Shown here piece after piece: positions 1-6,264 of a stretch of DNA of 7,730 nucleotides. A program made the position numbers and the translations under genes. Source of the DNA: Bacillota bacterium. GTDB lineage: Bacteria; Bacillota; Bacilli; Lactobacillales; Aerococcaceae. Under the pieces are notes generated by a model that saw only the letters and a program-made list of their open reading frames with translations, made no database searches and was not told where the DNA came from. Where the stretch lies: the NCBI GenBank assembly GCA_023442905.1, contig JAEZWY010000180.1:1-7730 (forward strand), in the 5' to 3' direction. Each line of letters opens with the position of its first letter. Within the stretch, counting starts at the first letter, position 1.

Positions 1-2
1 AC

Positions 3-167
3 CAAGCTAACCGTGAAGCCAATGCACGTGGTGCGGAAAACCTAAATGTGCCAACTGAACCTGCACAGCCAGCATCAGCCAATGATTTACCAGAAGATGG
101 TCGTGATACCAACGCTCAAGAACCAACAAGCTTAACAGGTATTATGGACGACCCGTTCGTCTTGTAA
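3..167 (+). CDS. 3' end of an unrecognised protein with an acidic, disordered C-terminal tail (5'-truncated by window edge)
   Basis: An open frame enters from the left edge and ends at TAA 165-167, giving the last 54 residues of a protein. The tail is rich in Asn, Ala, Pro, Glu and Asp, has no hydrophobic segment, and ends in LTGIMDDPFVL. It looks like a disordered, acidic C-terminal extension rather than a folded domain, and I do not recognise the family. Support for coding is the uninterrupted frame, the sensible codon use, and a downstream gene starting only 41 bp after the stop with its own Shine-Dalgarno sequence. The two genes are therefore probably co-transcribed, since no promoter or terminator is evident between them. 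No function can be given from this fragment. Confidence 0.6.
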   Translation, partial: QANREANARGAENLNVPTEPAQPASANDLPEDGRDTNAQEPTSLTGIMDDPFVL

Positions 168-208
168 TCTGCAACAGTTACTTGCTAGATATTTTTTAGG
201 AGGAAATT

Positions 209-769
209 ATGATGAAAAAAGGACTTTACCCCGTAGTCGGCATGGGTATATTTGCCACATTAGTAGCCAGCTTACTTGGCACAACAACCATTTCAATGGG
301 ACTAGTTATGGGTTTGATGGTATTCGCCCTAATGGTTGCGAGTACCTTGCAAGCTATCTTGACCAAAGAATATGACGCTCAGGTACAAGCAGCATCAACA
401 ACTATTATCGGTTTAGCGATGGCCATTCTTGGTCACGTCGCCCTATCATTCACAGGTCTAGGTAACTTGTTAGCTGGATCAGCCGTAGCCATCACCGGTT
501 TCGTTGCTGTAATTGGTGTTGTGACTTATGCAGTAGCCACACTTGTTGGTCAAACTGCTTCTGACAATATGACAGCTAAAAGCAAATCTACCTTCAGCAA
601 GTGGACAAAAGGCTTACTTGCAGTGAGCACAACTGCTACACTTGTACACATGATGGCCTTTGACTTCTTGCGTGAAAATGCTGTCTTTATGGGACTATTA
701 GCCCTATACTTCGCGGTAACAGTCGCAGCCTCTGTATACGCAAACAGCAAACAAAAAGCAACAGCTTAA
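209..769 (+). CDS. Small multi-pass membrane protein, family not recognised
   Basis: The gene encodes 186 residues, mostly hydrophobic. I see about six candidate membrane segments, near residues 6-26, 32-51, 62-81, 88-113, 132-151 and 157-178. Two Lys residues precede the first, and short polar or basic loops (for example KSKSTFSKWTK near 125-134) separate others. There is no signal peptidase site, lipobox, or catalytic or ligand-binding motif that I recognise. The start is ATG 209 or the adjacent ATG 212; TAGGAGG at 197-203 suits either, with spacing of 5 or 8 nt. It follows the truncated gene by 41 bp and is closed by a terminator at 795-842, so it is the last gene of that upstream operon and unrelated in transcription to the sugar genes. 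Codon use is slightly less AT-rich than in the sugar genes. An integral membrane location is well supported; the function is unknown. Confidence 0.75.
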   Translation: MMKKGLYPVVGMGIFATLVASLLGTTTISMGLVMGLMVFALMVASTLQAILTKEYDAQVQAASTTIIGLAMAILGHVALSFTGLGNLLAGSAVAITGFVAVIGVVTYAVATLVGQTASDNMTAKSKSTFSKWTKGLLAVSTTATLVHMMAFDFLRENAVFMGLLALYFAVTVAASVYANSKQKATA

Positions 770-794
770 TTTTTGAGAAATTTTCTAAATAATC

Positions 795-842
795 AAGGCC
801 TCCAAAAAACAGGGGAAATCCTGTTCTGATGGGGGTCTTTTT
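795..842 (+). terminator. Rho-independent terminator after the membrane protein gene
   Basis: The outer stem AAGGCCTCC (795-803) pairs with GGGGGTCTT (831-839) with two G-T wobbles. Inside it a second hairpin pairs AACAGG (808-813) with CCTGTT (820-825). A T-run follows the outer stem from 838. It lies 25 bp after the stop of the membrane protein gene and separates that operon from the PTS operon. Confidence 0.75.
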
Positions 843-879
843 GATTTTGCTGCCATATTTTTAATTGAATGATTGTTGC

Positions 880-894
880 TAATTGTTTATTTAT
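880..894 (+). promoter_or_regulatory. Putative LacR operator upstream of the PTS promoter
   Basis: TAATTGTTTATTTAT matches 13 of 15 positions of the 15-bp direct repeat in the lacA-lacD intergenic region, read in the direction of lacA transcription (TATTTGTTTATTTTT). It sits 11 bp upstream of the -35 box of the PTS operon. AT-rich TTTGTTT-type sites are known targets of Gram-positive DeoR-family sugar repressors. Assignment to the LacR encoded in this window is inference, since such sites are of low complexity. Confidence 0.45.
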
Positions 895-905
895 ATTTAA
901 TAATG

Positions 906-933
906 TTGACAAATAAAATGTAAGCGCTATAAT
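906..933 (+). promoter_or_regulatory. Sigma-A-type promoter of the gatABC operon
   Basis: TTGACA (906-911) and TATAAT (928-933) are perfect consensus hexamers separated by 16 bp, in an AT-rich context. The predicted start of transcription is near 940, giving a leader of about 30 nt before the gatA start. A promoter this strong would need repression, consistent with the operator-like and cre-like sites around it. Confidence 0.85.
919..932 (+). promoter_or_regulatory. cre-like site (CcpA catabolite repression) overlapping the -10 box
   Basis: TGTAAGCGCTATAA fits the catabolite-responsive element consensus TGWAARCGYTWNCW at every position but one (A in place of the C near the end). It overlaps the -10 box of the PTS promoter, where bound CcpA/HPr-Ser-P would block RNA polymerase. 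This is the expected arrangement for a secondary sugar operon in Lactobacillales. Confidence 0.75.
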
Positions 934-970
934 AACAAATGTAAAGTATACAAGTAGAGGAGGATGACCA

Positions 971-1456
971 TTGTCAGAAGTTAAAGAATCGTTAGTGTCG
1001 ATTGAAGATACCTTTATTTCTCACGCGACAACAAGCGAAGAAGTCTTAAAAGAAATTGGTTTGAAATTATTGAAGAAAGGACTCGTGAAAGAAAAGTTTA
1101 TTGAAAATATTTTAGAACGTGAAGAAAATTATCCCACCGGCTTGGATTTGTCCGTAATTGATCCTAGCTATAGTAATATCGCTGTTCCGCACACTGAAGG
1201 AGAATTCGTGAATGCGACCAAGGTGATTCCTGTTGGCTTAACCAATAAAGTTGTTTTTCACAATATGATTCACCCTAAAGAATCCCTAGAAGTGTCTAAC
1301 TTATTCATCATTTTGAATAATAATCCAGAGGAACAGTCGCAAATTCTAGCCAAGATTATGGACTTTATCAACATTTTAGATACTGAAGAAGCGCAAGCTT
1401 TATTCCAAGCGTCAACACCGTTAGACCTTTACGACATTATCGAAGGCAAATTATAA
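971..1456 (+). CDS. gatA: PTS system galactitol-family EIIA component
   Basis: This 161-residue cytoplasmic protein accepts phosphate from HPr-His-P and passes it to the IIB protein encoded next door. The whole length fits a single PTS EIIA type-2 (mannitol/fructose-like) domain, in the stand-alone form used by galactitol-family systems. The likely phosphorylated residue is His74, in the family motif VPHTEG (residues 72-77). The start is TTG at 971: AGAGGAGG at 956-963 is 7 nt upstream, an in-frame stop lies at 965-967, and there is no in-frame Met until well past the active site, so a later start would destroy the domain. It is the first gene of the operon, followed 32 bp later by the IIB gene. 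The family is certain; the sugar is discussed under gatC. Confidence 0.93.
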   Translation: MSEVKESLVSIEDTFISHATTSEEVLKEIGLKLLKKGLVKEKFIENILEREENYPTGLDLSVIDPSYSNIAVPHTEGEFVNATKVIPVGLTNKVVFHNMIHPKESLEVSNLFIILNNNPEEQSQILAKIMDFINILDTEEAQALFQASTPLDLYDIIEGKL

Positions 1457-1488
1457 AAATAAATATAAAAAATTCAGGAGGTAATAAG

Positions 1489-1779
1489 ATGACAAAGATT
1501 TTAGCAGCTTGTGGGGCAGGGGTTAACTCAAGCCATCAAATTAAACATGCCATTGAAGAAGAAATGAAAAAACGCGGGTACAGTGTGACTTGTGACGCTG
1601 TAATGATCAAAGATATTACTGAAGATATGTTAAACAAGTATGATATTTTTGCGGAAATTGCGGATACGGATTTCTCTTTTGATATCAAGATTCCAGTTGT
1701 CAATGCAGGACCGATTCTATACCGTATTCCAGCGATGGCCAAACCAGTTTACGATGAAATTGAATCGATTATTAAATAG
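1489..1779 (+). CDS. gatB: PTS system galactitol-family EIIB component
   Basis: This 96-residue cytoplasmic protein carries phosphate from IIA to the incoming sugar. The N-terminus ILAACGAGVNSSH places the phosphorylated Cys at residue 8, directly after the first beta strand and inside a P-loop-like glycine turn. That is the signature of the lactose/cellobiose/galactitol IIB fold. The length is normal for stand-alone GatB proteins (about 95 residues). AGGAGGT at 1476-1482 is 6 nt before the ATG. The gene lies between IIA and IIC in the usual A-B-C order, with 29 bp to the IIC start. Nothing in it is damaged or odd. Confidence 0.94.
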   Translation: MTKILAACGAGVNSSHQIKHAIEEEMKKRGYSVTCDAVMIKDITEDMLNKYDIFAEIADTDFSFDIKIPVVNAGPILYRIPAMAKPVYDEIESIIK

Positions 1780-1808
1780 ATGCTAGGAAAAGTATTTGGA
1801 GGTAGAAG

Positions 1809-3212
1809 ATGAGCTATATTATCGATTTGGCGAATACAGTACTCCAACCTTTGATAAATTTAGGGGCAGCGCCTTTAATGACGATTATTTTGACCGTCAT
1901 TGCCTTATTATTCCGGGTGAAATTTACCAAAGCGCTTGAAGGTGGGATTAAATTAGGGATTGCCTTAACAGGGGTTGGGGCGATCATGAACATTTTAACA
2001 GGTGCCTTCTCGAGTGCGCTAGGGGAATTTGTTGCCAATACAGGGTTGAATTTAAATGTGACTGACGTTGGTTGGGCACCCTTAGCGACCATTACTTGGG
2101 GTTCACCGTACACGCTATACTTTATGTTTGTTGTATTGATTATTAACGGTATTATGCTGGCTTTAAATAAAACAAACACGCTAGATGTGGATATCTTTGA
2201 TATTTGGCATTTATCAATCGTTGGATTATTTGCAATGTATATGGGCGCCAACTTATTCGTAACAACCTTATTAGTTGTTTTTATTGGGGTATTGAAAATC
2301 ATTAACTCTGACTTGATGAAACCGACATTTAATGACTTATTGAATGCACCGGATGAAAACCCAATGACCACGACTCATATGAATTACATGATGAACCCAA
2401 TTATCATGTTATTAGATAAAATCTATGACAAGTTGTTCTCTTGGTTAGATAAATACGACTTCGATGCCGCAAAATTAAATAGTAAAATTGGTTTTTGGGG
2501 ATCTAAGTTTGCCATTGGGATTTACCTAGGCTTCTTCGTAGGCATCCTAGCGGGTATTTCAATTCAGGAAATGCTGACCTTAGGGTTTACAGCGGCTGTC
2601 TGTTTGGAACTCTTTTCAGTTATCGGTCAATGGTTTATTGCCTCCGTTGAGCCCTTATCGCAAGGGGTAACAGACTTTACCAGTAAAAAATTCTCAGATC
2701 GTACCTTTAACATCGGGTTAGACTGGCCCTTTATCGCTGGTCGTGCTGAAATTTGGGCGGTTGCCAACGTATTGGCACCAATCATGTTGATTGAAGCCCT
2801 AGTTTTACCGAATAATGGTTTACTACCACTTGGTGGAATTATCGCCATGGGACTAACACCAGCTTTATTAGTTGTTACTCGTGGGAGAATTATCCGTATG
2901 ATCGTAATTGGTACAGTCTTATTACCAACCTTCCTATATTCTGGTACCTTAATCGCACCATTCGTTACAGAAACAGCTAAGCAAGTAGGGGCCTTCCCAG
3001 CTGACGTAGCTTCCAACGCCTTGATTTCACATTCAACCTTAGAAGGGCCAATTGAAAAATTTGTGGCTTACTTTGTTGGACAAGCTTCACAAGGGGATAT
3101 CGAAATGATCTTGTATGCAGCCTTAGCGGTTGTTATCTACCTTGTCTTATTCGTTTGGTATGCAAAAGAAATGAAGAAACGTAATGCTGAATATGCAGAG
3201 AAAAAAGCATAA
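1809..3212 (+). CDS. gatC: PTS system galactitol-family EIIC permease
   Basis: This 467-residue integral membrane protein is the transport subunit: it binds the sugar outside and releases it as the 6- (or 1-) phosphate inside, with phosphate from GatB Cys8. Hydrophobic segments cover most of the length, for example near 14-36, 46-66, 102-120, 134-163, 232-252, 255-280, 316-333, 340-356, 361-383 and 432-451, ending in a basic tail. The segment DWPFIAGRAEIWAVANVLAP (305-324) resembles the conserved GR-x-E core of EIIC-GAT proteins, as I recall them. GGAGGT at 1798-1803 precedes the ATG by 5 nt. The family name is galactitol, but no galactitol-1-phosphate dehydrogenase is present while galactose-6-phosphate isomerase is, so D-galactose is the more likely substrate. 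The gene ends 22 bp before a strong terminator. Confidence 0.93.
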   Translation: MSYIIDLANTVLQPLINLGAAPLMTIILTVIALLFRVKFTKALEGGIKLGIALTGVGAIMNILTGAFSSALGEFVANTGLNLNVTDVGWAPLATITWGSPYTLYFMFVVLIINGIMLALNKTNTLDVDIFDIWHLSIVGLFAMYMGANLFVTTLLVVFIGVLKIINSDLMKPTFNDLLNAPDENPMTTTHMNYMMNPIIMLLDKIYDKLFSWLDKYDFDAAKLNSKIGFWGSKFAIGIYLGFFVGILAGISIQEMLTLGFTAAVCLELFSVIGQWFIASVEPLSQGVTDFTSKKFSDRTFNIGLDWPFIAGRAEIWAVANVLAPIMLIEALVLPNNGLLPLGGIIAMGLTPALLVVTRGRIIRMIVIGTVLLPTFLYSGTLIAPFVTETAKQVGAFPADVASNALISHSTLEGPIEKFVAYFVGQASQGDIEMILYAALAVVIYLVLFVWYAKEMKKRNAEYAEKKA

Positions 3213-3234
3213 GCATTCATCAACAAAATAAAGA

Positions 3235-3278
3235 AAAAGCAAACCCGCAACGTCTGAAGATGTTGCGGGTTTGCTTTT
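3235..3278. terminator. Strong bidirectional terminator between convergent gatC and lacR
   Basis: Seventeen perfect base pairs join 3235-3251 to 3262-3278 (AAAAGCAAACCCGCAAC with its complement), extended to about 20 pairs with one wobble around a TGAA loop. It is flanked by T-runs on both strands (CTTTTGTTT on plus, GCTTTTTCTTT on minus). It can stop gatABC transcripts going right and lacR transcripts going left. Confidence 0.92.
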
Positions 3279-3317
3279 GTTTATAGCGGTAGTCATTTTT
3301 CAAAGGGTAAATGACGC

Positions 3318-4073
3318 CTATTCAGAAACTAATAGGATGTTTGAATGCTTCACAATCTGTTCATAGCGGTGGTCTTCATCATTATTAATGACTACGGCAG
3401 TCACGTCGTTTAAAGAATAGTAAGTGAAGAAGTCCTCTTTACCAACTTTAGAGGCGTCTAGCAGTAGGTACTTCTCAGTTGAATTATTCAGAGCCAGTTC
3501 CTGCGTCTTTCCTTCTTCAAGGGTGGCAGTCATAATGCTGTTATTGGTGACCCCGTTGGCAGAAAAGAAGGCCTTGTGGAATTTTAGGTTTTCCAGTACA
3601 GAAAGGGTGATATAGCCATTAAAAGCTTGGGTATTCTTCTTAATTTTACCCCCTAGTAGGTAGACATTGATATCTTTATCAGCCAGGGTATTGAAGACGG
3701 GTAAGCAGTTGGTGTATACCTCGTAATCTTGCCGTTCCATCTTTTGAGCCATGATTTCCATGGTGGTACCAGGGCCCATGTAGATGATGTCACCGTCATT
3801 AATTAGCTCAATCGCTTTTTCAGCGATACGGTTTTTCTCGCTGATATTAATGACTTTCTTAGCATCATGAGATAGTTCTTCTTTTGGATATTCGCCTAGT
3901 GAAATTGCTCCCCCATGAACCCGTCTTAATGAACCACTTTCTTCTAGTTCTGTTAAGTCTCGACGCACAGTCATATCTGATACATTTAACTTGTCGACGA
4001 TATCAGTTACGGATACGGTGCCGTTTCGTTTAAGTAAATCTAAGATTAGTTCATGTCTTTTCTTTTTTAACAT
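3318..4073 (-). CDS. lacR: DeoR-family transcriptional repressor of the tagatose-6-phosphate pathway (LacR type)
   Basis: This protein of 251 residues is a DNA-binding repressor expected to be released by a pathway sugar phosphate. Residues 6-56 form the DeoR winged helix-turn-helix, ending in the family's conserved MTVRRDLTELEESGSLRRVHGGA-like region (34-56). The rest is a DeoR sugar-phosphate sensor domain with the GPGTT loop at 100-104. In Lactococcus lactis LacR, Lys72, Lys80, Asp210 and Lys213 are known to be needed for the response to tagatose-6-phosphate; here Lys72, Lys80, Asp206 and Lys209 align, with the D-x-x-K spacing kept. The chosen ATG (4073) follows GAGGTG at 4090-4085. A GTG at 4085, four codons upstream, would overlap that ribosome site and is less likely. 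It lies downstream of lacC on the same strand and converges on gatC. It probably controls the gat, lacABC and lacD promoters. Confidence 0.9.
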   Translation of the reverse strand: MLKKKRHELILDLLKRNGTVSVTDIVDKLNVSDMTVRRDLTELEESGSLRRVHGGAISLGEYPKEELSHDAKKVINISEKNRIAEKAIELINDGDIIYMGPGTTMEIMAQKMERQDYEVYTNCLPVFNTLADKDINVYLLGGKIKKNTQAFNGYITLSVLENLKFHKAFFSANGVTNNSIMTATLEEGKTQELALNNSTEKYLLLDASKVGKEDFFTYYSLNDVTAVVINNDEDHRYEQIVKHSNILLVSE

Positions 4074-4171
4074 TGTTGAGTTCACCTCATTTCCGGTAAT
4101 TCGTTATAGGTATTTTTCAATTATTAGCCAGTGCTTCAATAGCATCGTCATAGAAAATAGGTCGTATATAT

Positions 4172-4200
4172 ATAATATAACGAAATAATGCTCTTCTCAA
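4172..4200 (-). promoter_or_regulatory. Candidate promoter for lacR
   Basis: On the minus strand, TTGAGA (4200-4195) and TATTAT (4177-4172) each match consensus at five of six bases and are spaced by 17 bp. Transcription would start near 4165, leaving a leader of about 90 nt before lacR. The -35 box lies inside the stem-loop at 4189-4225. Because the surrounding DNA is very AT-rich, chance matches are possible. Confidence 0.45.
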
Positions 4201-4225
4201 ATACATAGTATACTTGAAAAGAGCA
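4189..4225 (-). terminator. Imperfect stem-loop after lacC, possible weak terminator
   Basis: TGCTCTT (4189-4195) pairs with AAGAGCA (4219-4225), and after a mismatch TCAA (4197-4200) pairs with TTGA (4214-4217). It starts 10 bp after the lacC stop. On the minus strand only a broken T-tract (TTATTTCGTT) follows, so it may attenuate rather than stop transcripts, letting some lacABC message run into lacR. Confidence 0.45.
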
Positions 4226-4234
4226 CAAAATGAA

Positions 4235-5167
4235 TTAATATTCGATTATAGTCACGCGATCAAATAAATCATCAAAATGATTGATATCGATATGGCCCGT
4301 GATACTCTCCATAGTATTTAGCATACCAGTTGTCATGGCTTGTTTAAGTAGGTGAATATCATCTAAATTATCCTCTAAGGCCACTGCAATCCCTGCAACT
4401 GTTGCATCACCAGAGCCAACAGGATTTACAACAGGAATGGTTGGTATATTTACCTTATAAAAGCGGTTGTTATGTTTAGCAAAAGCCCCGTCGCCTCCTA
4501 AAGACACGACAATCCACTCAATCCCCGAAAATAATTCATCAGCTAAGACAGCTTTTAAATCGGCTGGATCTGCACTCACTTTTTGACCTAATAAATCGGA
4601 CAATTCCTCGATATTGGGTTTGATTACAGTAGGTTTAAATGGACTTTCTAGTACACTTGAAAGATTAGATTTGGACGTATCGAGCACGGTTTTCTTGTCT
4701 AAATCATTGGTAATTTGAATCAGTTTTACATAGTAATCTTCTTCTAAACCCTTGGGTAAAGACCCAGAAATGGTAATGACATCAGCATAGTCAACAGCTT
4801 GTTTGAAGTGAGTTAAGAAGTCCGTATTTTCATTATCGGTGATGGTAGGGCCTGATTCTAAGACTTCGGTTTGTTGGCCATCATGTAAGATGGCAATACA
4901 ATTTCTGGTGTCACCTTCGATAGATAAGAAATCTGTTTTGATACCGTTTTTATTTAATTCCGAGACAATGCCTTCACCTAAATGTCCACCGATAAAACCA
5001 GTGGCGGTGACGGCTTTATTTAAATCATGAATGACCCTAGTCACGTTAATCCCTTTGCCACCAGCTGTCTTACCCACTTGGTCAGTTCTATTTGTTGTGT
5101 CTAATCGCAGGTCGGGGATGGTGTATGAGATATCAACGGAAGGGTTTAAGGTTACAGTCAAAATCAT
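4235..5167 (-). CDS. lacC: Tagatose-6-phosphate kinase
   Basis: LacC uses ATP to phosphorylate D-tagatose-6-phosphate to D-tagatose-1,6-bisphosphate in the cytoplasm. The 310-residue product is the usual length and is a PfkB-family (ribokinase fold) sugar kinase. It opens with ILTVTLNPSVD (sugar-binding strand, Asp12), has the first PfkB signature AGGKGINVTRV at 35-45, and has the ATP-site NPVGSGDATVAG at 248-259 with the catalytic base at Asp254, the position known for LacC. The frame is open 13 codons further upstream, but that extension overlaps the end of lacB and has no ribosome site. The ATG at 5167 follows GGTGAT in the 11-bp gap after lacB and matches family N-termini. It is the third gene of lacABC. 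1-phosphofructokinase is a near relative; context favours LacC. Confidence 0.94.
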   Translation of the reverse strand: MILTVTLNPSVDISYTIPDLRLDTTNRTDQVGKTAGGKGINVTRVIHDLNKAVTATGFIGGHLGEGIVSELNKNGIKTDFLSIEGDTRNCIAILHDGQQTEVLESGPTITDNENTDFLTHFKQAVDYADVITISGSLPKGLEEDYYVKLIQITNDLDKKTVLDTSKSNLSSVLESPFKPTVIKPNIEELSDLLGQKVSADPADLKAVLADELFSGIEWIVVSLGGDGAFAKHNNRFYKVNIPTIPVVNPVGSGDATVAGIAVALEDNLDDIHLLKQAMTTGMLNTMESITGHIDINHFDDLFDRVTIIEY

Positions 5168-5178
5168 ATAATCACCGC

Positions 5179-5691
5179 TTAATCGTGGTATTCGCCACGG
5201 TCCCATTTTTCAAGGTATTCAGTGAATAAGTCAGGGTTGTCTGAATGATTGCTTGATTCAAGGTGGGTAATTTTGTTGATTAGGGTTTTATTTTCCTCAG
5301 AAGGTTGATATTCCTCTTGGATAAAGGCAGAAATGATATCTTCCATTAATAATTCACCAGTAATCATCCCACCGAAGGCGATAACGTTGGCGTTTAATTC
5401 TCGCTTAGAGTATTGAGCAGTTGTCATATCTCTTACCAAAGCTGCACGAACGCCTGGCACTTTGTTGACGGCGTTTGAAATCCCAACACCAGTACCACAA
5501 ATGACGACACCAAGATCAGCTTCACCATTTGTTACTGCCTCACCAACTTTACGCCCAAAGATAGGGTAGTGGGTTCTCACGTGATTATGGGTACCTACAT
5601 CAACCACCTCATAACCTTGTTCTACTAAGTAATCTGATACGCGAATTTTAATATCTGTCACGATATGGTCACAACCAATTGCAATTTTCAT
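5179..5691 (-). CDS. lacB: Galactose-6-phosphate isomerase subunit LacB
   Basis: With LacA, this subunit converts D-galactose-6-phosphate to D-tagatose-6-phosphate. The 170 residues match the RpiB/LacAB fold from end to end. The N-terminal IAIGCDH carries Asp8 and His9, THYPIFGRKVGEAV follows at 40-53, and ICGTGVG at 64-70 places the catalytic-type Cys at 65, the base found in LacB and RpiB but missing from LacA. The C-terminal FTEYLEKWDRGEYHD is nearly identical to the lactococcal LacB end as I know it. GGAGGT at 5703-5698 precedes the ATG by 6 nt. It lies 24 bp after lacA and 11 bp before lacC, so the three are one operon. Confidence 0.96.
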   Translation of the reverse strand: MKIAIGCDHIVTDIKIRVSDYLVEQGYEVVDVGTHNHVRTHYPIFGRKVGEAVTNGEADLGVVICGTGVGISNAVNKVPGVRAALVRDMTTAQYSKRELNANVIAFGGMITGELLMEDIISAFIQEEYQPSEENKTLINKITHLESSNHSDNPDLFTEYLEKWDRGEYHD

Positions 5692-5715
5692 AATTTTACC
5701 TCCGATTCTATTCTC

Positions 5716-6144
5716 TTAGCACATAGCGTTTAACATATCTACACGGATTTGGTGACGACCACCGTCATAATCGGCAGATAGAAATGCATCCACAATGTTC
5801 TCTGCTAGTTCGTGCCCCACAATTTGTTCACCTAATGTAATGATTTTTGAATTATTGTGTTCTCTTGTCATATAAGCAGACCGTTCATCAGAAACTTCGG
5901 CGGCAATAATCCCTTTGATTTTTGTAGCTGAAATGTATGAACCAGCACCATATCGATCAAATAAAATACCGCGGGCATTATCATCCGCTAGAATTTGTTG
6001 AGCTACCTTAGTAGTAGATTCTACAAAATCGATGCTAGGTGTTTCTGATAGATCTTCAAAATCAATCTTGTTTGTTTGTAAGTATTGTTTAATAACTTCT
6101 TTTAATTGCATTCCGTCTTTGTCAGCACCAAGATACACTTTCAT
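5716..6144 (-). CDS. lacA: Galactose-6-phosphate isomerase subunit LacA
   Basis: LacA is the partner of LacB in the heteromeric galactose-6-phosphate isomerase. It has 142 residues, the normal length. Diagnostic stretches are FDRYGAGSYISATKIKG (62-78), AAEVSDERSAYMTREHNN (81-98) and the end DYDGGRHQIRVDMLNAMC, all close to lactococcal LacA. The position that is Cys in LacB reads DRYGAG here, as expected for the subunit that lacks the catalytic Cys but contributes to the shared active site. GGAGGT at 6156-6151 is 6 nt before the ATG. It is the first gene of the leftward operon, about 34 nt after the predicted transcription start, and diverges from lacD. Confidence 0.96.
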   Translation of the reverse strand: MKVYLGADKDGMQLKEVIKQYLQTNKIDFEDLSETPSIDFVESTTKVAQQILADDNARGILFDRYGAGSYISATKIKGIIAAEVSDERSAYMTREHNNSKIITLGEQIVGHELAENIVDAFLSADYDGGRHQIRVDMLNAMC

Positions 6145-6184
6145 AATATAACCTCCAAAGTTTAATTTTTATATTTACAAACAC

Positions 6185-6213
6185 ATTGTAGAGCAAAAAT
6201 AAACAAATATCAA
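6185..6213 (-). promoter_or_regulatory. Promoter of the lacABC operon
   Basis: On the minus strand TTGATA (6213-6208) and TACAAT (6190-6185) each match consensus at five of six positions with an ideal 17-bp spacer. Transcription would start near 6178 and lead straight into lacA. The spacer holds one copy of the 15-bp repeat, so a bound repressor would sit on the polymerase site. Confidence 0.75.
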
Positions 6214-6241
6214 CAATAACAATCAAAAAAATAAACAAATA
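6195..6241. repeat. Two perfect 15-bp direct repeats, putative LacR operators
   Basis: AAAAATAAACAAATA occurs exactly at 6195-6209 and again at 6227-6241, 32 bp apart, about three helical turns. The first copy lies within the lacA promoter spacer and the second upstream of it. Their complement is 13/15 identical to the site at 880-894 in front of gatA. Placement suggests cooperative repressor binding; the link to LacR is inferred. Confidence 0.6.
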
Positions 6242-6264
6242 AAATAAAAATATTACAAAAGGCC

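Noticed and set aside
964..984. Six-codon open frame overlapping the start of gatA
   Set aside because: Its ATG directly abuts the Shine-Dalgarno with no spacing, so initiation there is unlikely, and the peptide has no regulatory codon run.
1814..2371. Long open frame (185 codons) on the minus strand inside gatC
   Set aside because: It is antisense to a clear full-length IIC permease, its product matches no family I know, and it is explained by codon bias of the membrane protein on the other strand. The same holds for 2627-3016 and for the shorter antisense frames inside other genes.
3292..3315. Inverted repeat GTCATTT/AAATGAC just after the lacR stop
   Set aside because: The 7-bp stem is AT-rich with no good T-run on the minus strand. 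The much stronger hairpin at 3235-3278 accounts for termination.
3283..3376. Similar strings ATAGCGGTAGTC and ATAGCGGTGGTC about 80 bp apart at the end of lacR
   Set aside because: The match is about a dozen bases only, one copy is coding sequence in lacR, and the flanks do not align, so a duplication cannot be supported.
4074..4085. GTG start for lacR four codons upstream
   Set aside because: The GTG overlaps the GAGGTG ribosome site that better serves the ATG at 4073, and the later start aligns with DeoR-family N-termini and the LacR residue numbering.
5168..5206. N-terminal extension of lacC by 13 codons (MGPWRIPRLSGDY)
   Set aside because: It overlaps the end of lacB, has no ribosome site, and is absent from the family. 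The internal ATG at 5167 gives the standard LacC N-terminus and length.
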